56,729 bases of DNA. Source: Candidatus Pelagibacter sp. (GTDB lineage: Bacteria; Pseudomonadota; Alphaproteobacteria; Pelagibacterales; Pelagibacteraceae). The stretch is from NCBI GenBank assembly GCA_002692055.1, contig NZJW01000013.1, positions 15,483 through 72,211 of the forward strand, read 5' to 3'. This document shows, piece by piece, positions 47,650-56,729 of the stretch; positions within the stretch are counted from its first letter, which is position 1, and each line of letters opens with the position of its first letter. The notes under the pieces are model-generated. The model made no database searches and was not told the DNA's origin. It saw nothing but the letters and a program-made list of their open reading frames with translations. The position numbers and the translations under genes are program-made.

Positions 47650-48550
47650 TTTTTAATACTTTCTTTGCAACTGTAATATCTTTTTTAATCTGATCTAAAA
47701 GATTTTTTTTTGATTTAAATTTTTTTTCTTTCCTCAAAAACTTTAAAAACTCAATTGTTACGTTTTTTTTATAAAGATTTCTTATTGGCGCAAATAAATG
47801 CGTTTCTAACACATCTATTTTTTTTCTTCCAAAAGTTGGGGCTAATCCATAATTACTAATACCATTATAAATTATTTTATTAAGATATAATCGTGTAACA
47901 TAAACGCCTTTAAGAGGAAGAATACAATCATTTAAAAAAACATTTGCGGTTCTGTACCCTAGTTTTCTTCCAATTTTGTCTCCACTTACGACTTTTCCAT
48001 TAACAGACCAATATCTTCCAAGTAATTTTTTTACTTGGGAGATTTTACCTAAGGAAATTAATTTCCTAATTTCACTTGATGATATTTTTTTTCCACTAAT
48101 TCTTTTTTGTATTGCAATTTTAGTAGAAAAGTATTTTTTCAATAAATTTGGATTTCCAACCCTATTTTTTCCAAATTTAAATTCTTTTCCAACAATAATT
48201 TTTAACGGGCTAATTTTTGCTTTTAATATTTTTTCTATAAAATTCTGTGCAGTCATATTACGTAAACTTTTATTAAATTTGAGAATTATTAAATAATCTA
48301 TTTTCATTATAGTTAAGATTTTTTGTTTTTCCCTTAAGCTTATAATTTTAAAATTTTTTACCTTAGAAAAAAATTCTTTAGGATTTGGATCAAAAGTTAA
48401 AAGACCTATTTTACGCTTATTTTTTTTTGCAAATCTTGCCGCCTCATTTAGTATTGAAACATGACCTTTGTGAAGCCCATCAAAATTACCAATCACAAGT
48501 ATGGAATTATTTGTCACTTTTAAATTATACTTGTTTCTAAAAATTTTCAT
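47639..48550 (-). CDS. ribF: Bifunctional riboflavin kinase / FAD synthetase
   Basis: Makes FMN and FAD. The N-terminal nucleotidyltransferase has [17 protein letters not shown] and [12 protein letters not shown], with [14 protein letters not shown]. The C-terminal kinase domain has [15 protein letters not shown] and [14 protein letters not shown]. Length 303 is normal. Part of the ribF-ileS-lspA-bamF run, and 1 bp after the HAD-IIA gene. Confidence 0.95.
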   Translation of the reverse strand: MKIFRNKYNLKVTNNSILVIGNFDGLHKGHVSILNEAARFAKKNKRKIGLLTFDPNPKEFFSKVKNFKIISLREKQKILTIMKIDYLIILKFNKSLRNMTAQNFIEKILKAKISPLKIIVGKEFKFGKNRVGNPNLLKKYFSTKIAIQKRISGKKISSSEIRKLISLGKISQVKKLLGRYWSVNGKVVSGDKIGRKLGYRTANVFLNDCILPLKGVYVTRLYLNKIIYNGISNYGLAPTFGRKKIDVLETHLFAPIRNLYKKNVTIEFLKFLRKEKKFKSKKNLLDQIKKDITVAKKVLKNAK

Positions 48551-48551
48551 T

Positions 48552-49418
48552 TTACCAATTTAATTCTTGTTGAAATTTATTTATTCTTAAGCTTTCCATT
48601 TCATTTGATTTTAGTAACTTGTCAAAATTCAAATTATTATCTCTAAAAAAATCTTTATAAATTCCATTTAATATTAGTAAAGAATCAATATTAAAATTTT
48701 GAGCTCCGTGAATATCTGTCTTTAAATTATCTCCAACAGCTAAAATCCTTTTTTTTTCAATAATGTGACCAATTTTTTTTTCAATATTTAATTTTGCAAA
48801 TTTATAAATCTCATTATATGGCTTACCAAAGTACAAAACTGTGCCACCAAGTTTTTTATAATATTTAGCCAAAGATCCAGCGCAAAATTCAATTTTATTT
48901 CCTCTTGAAACTACTTCATCAGGATTTGCGCATACAAAAGTTTTTTCTTTTAAAATCCAGCTTTTAAAAAGATTTTGATAATCTGAAATATTATTTCCTA
49001 TCTCATCTACTAGTCCAGTACATATGATTTCTTGGGTTTGATTAATATCAGAAGAAATATTATTAATACCTTCAAAAAGATCATTGTCTTTGACTGGTCC
49101 TAAATGATAAAAAATTTTTTTTTGATTTTTATAAATATAGTTTTTTGTAACATCTCCAGAAGTTACTAAAAGATCAATCAATCTAAAATCAAAATTCAAT
49201 TTTATTAAAAATTGCTTGACTGTGTCACTTGGTCTGGGAGCATTAGAAATTAAAACAACCTTTTTTTTTTGCTTCTTTAATTCATCCAGAACAACGATTG
49301 CGTTTTCAAATAAATTTATTCCATTATGTATAACACCCCATAGATCAATAAAGTAAACATTATACATGCTTGAAATACTCTTAAATTTTTTTAGCTCTTC
49401 AGGTAAATAATTTTGCAT
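48552..49418 (-). CDS. HAD subfamily IIA (NagD-like) phosphatase
   Basis: The 288-residue protein has the nucleophile in YFIDLWGVIHNG (Asp25), VVLISNAPRPSD for motif II, a C2a cap with CANPDEVVSRGNKI, and ILAVGDNLKTDIHGA for motif IV. This corresponds to the alphaproteobacterial subfamily found beside ribF. The substrate is unknown; phosphorylated sugars, nucleotides or pyridoxal phosphate are candidates. FMN is worth considering only because of the neighbour. Confidence 0.85.
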   Translation of the reverse strand: MQNYLPEELKKFKSISSMYNVYFIDLWGVIHNGINLFENAIVVLDELKKQKKKVVLISNAPRPSDTVKQFLIKLNFDFRLIDLLVTSGDVTKNYIYKNQKKIFYHLGPVKDNDLFEGINNISSDINQTQEIICTGLVDEIGNNISDYQNLFKSWILKEKTFVCANPDEVVSRGNKIEFCAGSLAKYYKKLGGTVLYFGKPYNEIYKFAKLNIEKKIGHIIEKKRILAVGDNLKTDIHGAQNFNIDSLLILNGIYKDFFRDNNLNFDKLLKSNEMESLRINKFQQELNW

Positions 49419-49421
49419 TAT

Positions 49422-50786
49422 TTACTCGGTCTGTTGGAGAGTAGTTTTCAAGTTTTCAATTAATTGGTCAATTTGATTTTTTTCTATTATTAAAGGTGGA
49501 GATAGGGCAATTATATCTCCCGTAACTCTCAATAAAATTTTTTGATTTACAAAAGCTTCACACAAAACATTATAAGCTCTTCTTGTTGGCTTGCTGTCCA
49601 TAGGTTCTAATTCAACCGCTCCTATCAATCCAAGATTTCTAATATCAATTATATTTCTTTCTCCTCTGAGGGAATGTATTGCATCCTCCCAATATTTTGA
49701 TAATTCACTAGCTCTTTGAAATAATCCTTCTTCTTCATATAGTTTCAGAGCTGCCAAAGATGCAGCGCATGCAAGGGGGTGTGCTGAGTAAGTATATCCA
49801 TGAAATAAATCTATCATTTTTTCATCTTTGTTCATAAAAGCATTATAAATTTCATCTTGAACTAAAACTGCCCCCATTGGTACAGTTCCGCTGTTTATAC
49901 CTTTGGCGAGACAGATTAAATCAGGTGTAATATCAAAATATTCGCTTGCAAATGATTTTCCTAAACGACCAAATCCTGTAATGACTTCATCAAAAATTAA
50001 CAAAATTTTATTTTCTACACATTTTGTTTTTATTTTGTTTAAATAATTTTTTGGTGGAATTAATACACCTGTGGAACCCGCTACAGGCTCAACAATAACA
50101 GCTGCAATATTTTCTGAACCATGTTTTTCTATAATGGTATCTAATTCATCTGCTAATTCTTCACCCCATTCAGGTTGTCCTTTCGAATACGCATTTTTCT
50201 TTAAGTTATGAGTATCAGAAAGATGATAAACATCTGGTAGAAATTTACTAAATTGCGCTCTATTTTTTTCAATTCCTCCGACTGAGATCCCGCCAAAATT
50301 TGTTCCATGATATCCCCTGTTGCGACCAATCAATATTCTTTTACTTTCTTCCCCTTTTTCTCTCCAATAGGATAAGGCAATTTTTAAGGCGCTTTCGACC
50401 GCCTCGGATCCCGAATTTCCAAAAAAAACATGATTGAACCCTTTGGGTGCAATTTGCGACAATTTAGAACTTAATTCAAAAGATTTAGGATGACCCATGT
50501 TAAATGCTGGTGCAAAATCAAGTTCCTCTGCTTGCTTTTTTATAGCTTCAACAATTGGTTCTCGACCATGTCCAGCGTTGCAACACCAAAGTCCAGCAAC
50601 TCCATCTAGAATCTGATCACCTGAAGGGGTATAGTAATACATCCCCTTTGCTTTCGAAATTATACGGGGATTTTTTTTAAAGTGTTTATTTGCAGAGAAG
50701 GGCATCCATAGAGATTCCAAATCGTTTGGAAAATCTTGATAACTATTGCCCTTTAATGCTTTCTTTATCGAGCTAGGAACAGACAT
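49422..50786 (-). CDS. Class III aminotransferase, beta-alanine-pyruvate transaminase-like
   Basis: PLP-dependent omega-amino acid transaminase of 454 residues. It resembles beta-alanine-pyruvate aminotransferase over most of its length: LWMPFSANKHFKKNPRII, LDGVAGLWCCNAGHGR, FAPAFNMGHPKSFELS, FFGNSGSEAVESALKIA, IGRNRGYHGTNFGG, LIFDEVITGFGRLG, the PLP Lys in CLAKGINSGTVPMGAV, and HGYTYSAHPLACAA. Taurine, putrescine or other amine donors remain possible. Divergent from groES. Confidence 0.85.
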   Translation of the reverse strand: MSVPSSIKKALKGNSYQDFPNDLESLWMPFSANKHFKKNPRIISKAKGMYYYTPSGDQILDGVAGLWCCNAGHGREPIVEAIKKQAEELDFAPAFNMGHPKSFELSSKLSQIAPKGFNHVFFGNSGSEAVESALKIALSYWREKGEESKRILIGRNRGYHGTNFGGISVGGIEKNRAQFSKFLPDVYHLSDTHNLKKNAYSKGQPEWGEELADELDTIIEKHGSENIAAVIVEPVAGSTGVLIPPKNYLNKIKTKCVENKILLIFDEVITGFGRLGKSFASEYFDITPDLICLAKGINSGTVPMGAVLVQDEIYNAFMNKDEKMIDLFHGYTYSAHPLACAASLAALKLYEEEGLFQRASELSKYWEDAIHSLRGERNIIDIRNLGLIGAVELEPMDSKPTRRAYNVLCEAFVNQKILLRVTGDIIALSPPLIIEKNQIDQLIENLKTTLQQTE

Positions 50787-50855
50787 ATTTGAGGGTATAC
50801 TGCAGAATGGTCAAAAAAACTATATAAACAGTGGTTTTTTTAAGTTATTAAACCC

Positions 50856-50884
50856 CTTGAAAATATTAGTTTAATTGTCATATC
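50856..50884 (+). promoter_or_regulatory. Possible sigma32-type heat-shock promoter of groESL
   Basis: CTTGAAA at 50856-50862 matches the sigma32 -35 element. CATATC at 50879-50884 resembles the alphaproteobacterial -10 (CYTATNT), with 19 bp after CTTG, slightly longer than usual. No CIRCE inverted repeat (TTAGCACTC-N9-GAGTGCTAA) is present in the 125-bp spacer, arguing against HrcA control. Confidence 0.5.
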
Positions 50885-50898
50885 ACCATCATAACGTT

Positions 50899-50906
50899 AA
50901 AGGAGA
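50899..50906 (+). promoter_or_regulatory. Shine-Dalgarno of groES
   Basis: AAAGGAGA lies 5 bp before the groES ATG (50912), a strong ribosome binding site consistent with high expression. Confidence 0.8.
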
Positions 50907-50911
50907 AAATT

Positions 50912-51205
50912 ATGAAATTTAGGCCGTTGCACGATAGAGTATTGGTTGAATCACTTGATAGTGAGGAAAAAACCGCTGGAGGAATAATTATCCCTGACAC
51001 AGCTAAAGAAAAACCCCAAGAGGGTAAAGTTATAGCGGTGGGTCCTGGGTCAAAATCAGAAGATGGAAAAATTACACCAATGGATGTTAAGGTAGGAGAT
51101 CATGTATTATTTGGTAAATGGTCGGGCACTGAAGTAAAGGTTGATGGTAAAGATTATTCAATCATGAAAGAAAGTGACATCATGGGAGTAATTGCAAAGA
51201 AATAA
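50912..51205 (+). CDS. groES: Co-chaperonin GroES
   Basis: Heptameric lid of the GroEL folding chamber. The 97 residues start [16 protein letters not shown], with the mobile loop [18 protein letters not shown], then [10 protein letters not shown] and [18 protein letters not shown]. Standard length. It lies 17 bp before groEL in the usual operon. Confidence 0.98.
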   Translation: MKFRPLHDRVLVESLDSEEKTAGGIIIPDTAKEKPQEGKVIAVGPGSKSEDGKITPMDVKVGDHVLFGKWSGTEVKVDGKDYSIMKESDIMGVIAKK

Positions 51206-51207
51206 TT

Positions 51208-52881
<1,674 letters not shown>

Positions 52882-52906
52882 TCCCCATTATCTCAAACAA
52901 AAATTC

Positions 52907-52938
52907 AAAAAGGGCAGTTTTTACTGCCCTTTTTTTTT
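52907..52938 (+). terminator. Rho-independent terminator after groEL, probably bidirectional
   Basis: The stem AGGGCAGT (52911-52918) pairs with ACTGCCCT (52923-52930) around a TTTT loop and runs into a long T tract (to about 52938). A-rich sequence at 52907-52910 extends the stem. On the minus strand the same hairpin is followed by TTTTTGAATTTTTG, so it can also stop transcription arriving from the hsd genes. Confidence 0.9.
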
Positions 52939-52958
52939 GTCTATACGAAAATCATTAA

Positions 52959-52991
52959 TGATGAAGGAGTGATGAAGGAATGATGAAGGAT
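52959..52991. repeat. Three tandem copies of an 11-bp unit (TGATGAAGGAN)
   Basis: TGATGAAGGAG, TGATGAAGGAA and TGATGAAGGAT follow each other without spacers at 52959-52969, 52970-52980 and 52981-52991. They differ only in the last base. A partial echo (TGGTGATG) follows. The repeat sits between the groEL terminator and the 3' end of the hsd locus, the longest non-coding stretch in the window (52882-53024). Confidence 0.9.
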
Positions 52992-53024
52992 TTGGTGATG
53001 TTATAGTCTCATTTGCAAGTATAA

Positions 53025-55412
53025 CTAATTAGTCCAAATTTTATCTATTCTATCCTTAATATTATATTCAAATTTTTGAAGTAGTTTTTGATTTTGTTCA
53101 ACAATTATTATGTCTTCTTTAAAATTTTTAACAATATCATTTTGTATTTTAATTGAAGGTATATGAATTTTAATTTTTTCAAAATTTGATTTAGATATTT
53201 CTCCAAATGTGCCGCCTGTTGCAATGCTTTTTAAATAATCTTTTAGTAAATAAATTTGAATTGCAATATATTCGGGAATATACTTTTTTTGATTAATTAC
53301 TATTGATTTAAATCCCTGGTTTGTTGCAACCTCTACTTCATTGATTCCAACTCTTCCTATAGTTGCCCTAGTTGAGACTATTACAGAATTAATCGGTATA
53401 ATTTTTGCACTTGATTTTTTAAGTCCTAACCTAGTTATTTTTCTTTTCGAATTTTTAATATAACTAATTGCTTCATTAGATGGTAAATCAACTAATGTTA
53501 ACCATTTTATATCTCCATTCCAATAATCTTCAATTTTTGAATTTGGAGTGCCTCCAGAAATTATTTCTCCAATATCACCAAACTCAACCGATTCCCAACT
53601 TGTATCAACTTTAATCATGGGTTTATAGTTTTCGATAACCTGTCTGCATCCATCGATAATTTTTTGATAACCATTTAATTCTTCAACTATTTGATTTTGG
53701 ATTTCAAGAGGTGGTAGTGGAATTTTTTTCCCCTTTAGTTCTTTAAAATGTCTACTATAACCCAAGTCAGCAATATCTAGGGATTTAATAATGAAATAAA
53801 GATATTTAGGCAAAATATTTGAATTGGGTTGAAGAATTTTAATCCCATCCGCACCAGCAACAAAATCAAAATCAATATATTTAATTATTTTTGTATGGTC
53901 TCCAAAAATTATAACTGGTTTAGATATTTCAATCTTATCTTTAATGTTGTTCCAGTAACCTGCAATAGGTTTGTTTGACTGGTCAATAATCGGAATTTTA
54001 CCTTCTTTTAAAAAGTTTTTGCTATTTATTTTTATTTTTGGAGTCACTACCTCAAAAGTATCAATTATTTTTATTACTTCAAATTTTGAATCAATTTTTT
54101 TAGTAATAGAATATTTTGTTGATGAAAATATAAAATTTTCATCTGATAAAATTTTACTTTTATCAACCAAAAAACAATTTTTACTTTCTTTATTACTTTT
54201 AATAAAATCTAATATCTGAGGTATATCATTTTCTTTAATTTTATTTCTTTGTGCTCCCAGACTAAAACCATCATTGACTACATTGGCAAAAAATACATCA
54301 TTATTTTTTTTATTTTTTTCTTTGTCTAATATTAGAATTGATGTTTTTACACCAGAGTATGGTTGAAACACACCAGCAGGAAGAGAAATTATACCAATTA
54401 AAGAAGTTTCAATAAGTCTTTTCCTTAATTGTTTATACGCAGTTCCAGTTTGAAATATAATACCTTCAGGAACAATAATTCCGGCACGACCTTTAGGTTT
54501 TAAATGTTCATTAATATAATCAACAAATAATACTTCTGCTTTTGTAGACTTAACTCCAAATCTATTATGAGGAGTTATCCCGCCTTTTGGAGAAAAGAAT
54601 GGAGGGTTTGCAAGTATCACATCAAAATAATCGTTCCATCTGTCCTCACTTGAAAGAGTATCATACTCATTAATTTTAGGATTGGTAAATTTGTGTAAGT
54701 ACATATTCACTAAAGACATTTTCACCATATCAGGAGAAATATCGTAACCATTTAAGTTCTCACCAATTTTTTTTCTATCAGATGCAGTCAGTCCATCTCC
54801 TAAATTCTTTTTAGTATTTTGATTTAAAATACATTTGTAAGAACTAATTAAAAAACCTGCAGTACCACAAGCAGGGTCTAGTATTGTTTCATTTTTTTGA
54901 GGATTAACTATCTCTGTGATAAAATCAATTATATGTCTAGGTGTTCTAAACTGACCTGCATCACCTTGGGAACCCATGAAAGATAGCAAATATTCAAATG
55001 CATCACCAAGTTTTTCTGAATGAGAATAATGAAATTCATTAATTTCTTTTAAAAACATATTTAATGTTGAAGGATCTTTAAATGGAAGAAATGAATTTTT
55101 GAATATCTCTCTAAATAACTCAGGAAGATTTTCATTATTATACATTTGTTCAATTGCCTCTGAATAGAGTTTGATTTTTTCAACACCACTTGTTTTAGTA
55201 TCCATCAAATTCTTCCAAGAATATTTTTCAAACTTGCCTGAAAAGTAAGTTGATTTACCGCCCATTGATACAGATTGTTCATCCATATCATTCATAAACT
55301 TATAAATTAGACCATTTGTGATTTGTTCAACTTGTGCTTTTGGGTCTGGTAATTTTCCAACTAATATTTGTCTTAAAGTATTAATTCTCTTCTTAGTTAC
55401 ATCGTCAAGCAT
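53025..55412 (-). CDS. Type I restriction-modification fused methyltransferase-specificity protein (HsdM-HsdS)
   Basis: A single 795-residue chain joins both modification functions. Residues 1-440 are HsdM: helical N-terminal domain, SAM motif DPACGTAGF (179-187) and catalytic NPPF (269-272) for N6-adenine methylation. Residues 445-795 resemble HsdS: TRD1 (about 445-565), the spacer motif IPLPPLEIQNQIVEEL (564-579) with a helix, TRD2 (about 605-745) starting WESVEFGDIGEIISGGTPNS, and a second helix after IHIPSIKIQNDIVKNF. Usually M and S are separate genes. It overlaps hsdR by 8 bp. Confidence 0.9.
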   Translation of the reverse strand: MLDDVTKKRINTLRQILVGKLPDPKAQVEQITNGLIYKFMNDMDEQSVSMGGKSTYFSGKFEKYSWKNLMDTKTSGVEKIKLYSEAIEQMYNNENLPELFREIFKNSFLPFKDPSTLNMFLKEINEFHYSHSEKLGDAFEYLLSFMGSQGDAGQFRTPRHIIDFITEIVNPQKNETILDPACGTAGFLISSYKCILNQNTKKNLGDGLTASDRKKIGENLNGYDISPDMVKMSLVNMYLHKFTNPKINEYDTLSSEDRWNDYFDVILANPPFFSPKGGITPHNRFGVKSTKAEVLFVDYINEHLKPKGRAGIIVPEGIIFQTGTAYKQLRKRLIETSLIGIISLPAGVFQPYSGVKTSILILDKEKNKKNNDVFFANVVNDGFSLGAQRNKIKENDIPQILDFIKSNKESKNCFLVDKSKILSDENFIFSSTKYSITKKIDSKFEVIKIIDTFEVVTPKIKINSKNFLKEGKIPIIDQSNKPIAGYWNNIKDKIEISKPVIIFGDHTKIIKYIDFDFVAGADGIKILQPNSNILPKYLYFIIKSLDIADLGYSRHFKELKGKKIPLPPLEIQNQIVEELNGYQKIIDGCRQVIENYKPMIKVDTSWESVEFGDIGEIISGGTPNSKIEDYWNGDIKWLTLVDLPSNEAISYIKNSKRKITRLGLKKSSAKIIPINSVIVSTRATIGRVGINEVEVATNQGFKSIVINQKKYIPEYIAIQIYLLKDYLKSIATGGTFGEISKSNFEKIKIHIPSIKIQNDIVKNFKEDIIIVEQNQKLLQKFEYNIKDRIDKIWTN

Positions 55413-56729
55413 TAATAAATCTTTCTAAATTAATATTTTCTTTAACATAGGTTGGTATCTTAATTCTTAAATCTTCTGGTAATTTAAAGAAGTAATCTCC
55501 AGATGGATGTACATTTAGTTCTGCATATTTGCCACTATCAATTTTTTCTCTAAAATCTTTGTCAGTTACATACGCTTCAAACACTTGTTTGACCGCATTA
55601 AATGAGTTTTCATCAGGTTTAAATTTATCATCAAATTTATCAAACTCTACCTCAAGTATTTCATCTTTATTTTTTATTTTTGAGATAAAACCAAATGTAT
55701 ATAGCAGTAAGTCTTTGATTGAGATATTTACATCAAGTCCTAATGCTTCTCTTAATCTTTCAAGTGAATATGATTTTTTAAGATACTTTTCTTTAAAGTA
55801 TTCTTCTGCATCATTAAAATTCTGATTTTCAATCATTTGTTTAAGAGAATTAAATGATTGTTTATCTTTAAAAAATTCCTCTTTGAAAGATTTATATAAA
55901 TCTCTATCAATTCTCATACCTGCCTGAGGAATGTTTATTTCTTCTGTTTTTTGAACTGGGTCTATATCTTTATTAAATACTTCTTCTGGTCTTGGTTTTG
56001 TTCCACCTTTGCCTTCTCCTCCCTCTACAGGTAGTTTTAATACTTGGTCATAATCAAACTCTTCTTCAAAATATTGATAGTTTTTAAAATAATCAAAAAG
56101 TTTAAATGATGATTTAATTGAATTTATTGTTTTAGGTATTTGATTTTTATCAATCCAACACTCCTTAAAATCAAACATTCTAGTTCCTCTTCCCTTCATC
56201 TGAATAAATTCAGTAGGAGAAAACACGGGTCTAAACAAACAAATATTCAATAAATCTTTACAATCATATCCCGTAGACATCATCCCAACTGTTACACAAA
56301 CTCTTGCTTTTGAAGTTTTATAAAATTCATTAATTGGTGAATTTCCTCTTAAATTATTATTTTTAAAATCAATTGTCATTTGTTGAGGATCTGGTTTTGT
56401 AATTCCTGAAGTAACTTGAATTGCGAAATCAGATTGGTACTGACCAGGAAAATACTTTTCAGCAAGTTCGTTGAGAATTTCTGTTATCCTTTCTGCATGT
56501 TTTTGTGAAACACAAAAAACTAAGGTCTTACCAATTTCATTTGAAAAAGGGTCTCTTTCTGCACTTTTAATAAATGCATCACAAAAAGATAAATTTGTTT
56601 CTTTTGACTTAAATTTCCGTTCATAATCTTTTTTAAAAAAAGTTTGTTCTTCTTCTATATCTTTTCCATCTTTGTCCACACCTTTGAATGTTAATCCTTC
56701 TCTACTCATCATATCTGCTGAAAGTCCAG
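55405..56729 (-). CDS. hsdR: Type I restriction enzyme R subunit, C-terminal part (cut by window edge)
   Basis: The frame is open from the right edge, so the N-terminal nuclease and first helicase domain lie outside. The visible 440 or so residues carry the second RecA-like helicase domain: KTLVFCVSQKHAERI, VTVGMMSTGYDCKDL and FIQMKGRGTRMF (motif VI). The remainder, ending LPEDLRIKIPTYVKENINLERF, resembles the EcoEI-type HsdR C-terminal domain that contacts the M-S complex. The downstream hsdMS fusion confirms type I. Confidence 0.9.
   Translation of the reverse strand, partial: GLSADMMSREGLTFKGVDKDGKDIEEEQTFFKKDYERKFKSKETNLSFCDAFIKSAERDPFSNEIGKTLVFCVSQKHAERITEILNELAEKYFPGQYQSDFAIQVTSGITKPDPQQMTIDFKNNNLRGNSPINEFYKTSKARVCVTVGMMSTGYDCKDLLNICLFRPVFSPTEFIQMKGRGTRMFDFKECWIDKNQIPKTINSIKSSFKLFDYFKNYQYFEEEFDYDQVLKLPVEGGEGKGGTKPRPEEVFNKDIDPVQKTEEINIPQAGMRIDRDLYKSFKEEFFKDKQSFNSLKQMIENQNFNDAEEYFKEKYLKKSYSLERLREALGLDVNISIKDLLLYTFGFISKIKNKDEILEVEFDKFDDKFKPDENSFNAVKQVFEAYVTDKDFREKIDSGKYAELNVHPSGDYFFKLPEDLRIKIPTYVKENINLERFINA

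Noticed and set aside
50787-50911. CIRCE operator upstream of groES
   Set aside because: I searched for TTAGCACTC and its inverted partner and found neither.
52959-52991. Tandem repeat as a CRISPR array
   Set aside because: The units are 11 bp with no spacers between them and no cas genes are present.

Overview
The window is very AT-rich, almost fully coding DNA from a streamlined alphaproteobacterium, most likely of the SAR11 (Pelagibacterales) type or a similar free-living marine lineage. The evidence is an alphaproteobacterial gene order throughout (rplY-like tail/pth/ychF; petA-petB-petC; split F0 operon atpI-B-E-F'-F; coxB-coxA-ctaB-ctaG-coxC-surf1-thrC), an orphan CcrM-type methyltransferase, a DUF3035/BamF-like lipoprotein, DUF2093 and DUF721 proteins, and intergenic gaps of mostly 0-20 bp. 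I recognised no transcription factor in the whole window. The lineage is inferred from gene content and composition, not from a phylogeny.

Layout. 1-6.5 kb: translation quality control (pth, ychF), the cytochrome bc1 operon on the minus strand, trmL, greA and the CCA-adding enzyme, then one tRNA-Gln(UUG). 6.6-14.7 kb: ispE, a secreted TPR protein, a family-4 type uracil-DNA glycosylase, rnhB, ccrM, an FAD monooxygenase, mutY, DUF721 and a DsbA-like thioredoxin. 14.7-19.4 kb: an unusually short SMC with no visible hinge, followed by the F0 part of ATP synthase. 19.4-30 kb: a double-CDGSH protein, thrB, rnhA, and a long minus-strand aa3-type oxidase and assembly operon ending in thrC. 28-38.5 kb: tldD, rsmE, a haloacid-dehalogenase-like HAD, ubiA, pmbA/tldE and a lipid A block (msbA, waaA, lpxK, lpxL-like), then an M23 peptidase. 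38.5-50.8 kb: DUF2093, xseA, purD, tadA, rluB-like, rsmD, pgi, BamF-like, lspA, ileS, ribF, a HAD-IIA phosphatase and a class III aminotransferase. 50.9-52.9 kb: groES-groEL with strong ribosome binding sites and a clear terminator. 53.0 kb to the right edge: a type I restriction-modification locus (HsdR cut by the window edge, and a fused HsdM-HsdS), the only clearly accessory region.

How it works together. bc1, aa3 oxidase and ATP synthase F0 form most of an aerobic oxidative phosphorylation chain; CtaB, CtaG and SURF1 mature the oxidase. UbiA supplies quinone. MutY, UDG, RNase HI/HII, XseA and SMC serve genome maintenance. MsbA, WaaA, LpxK and LpxL build and export lipid A, while LspA and the BamF-like lipoprotein act in envelope biogenesis.

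Most notable items: the short hingeless SMC, the HsdM-HsdS fusion beside an 11-bp tandem repeat and bidirectional terminator, a one-base frameshift in a T9 tract of ctaB, and a SURF1 gene lacking a good start codon in the same frame directly after the coxC stop. I saw no convincing wholly new multi-gene system.
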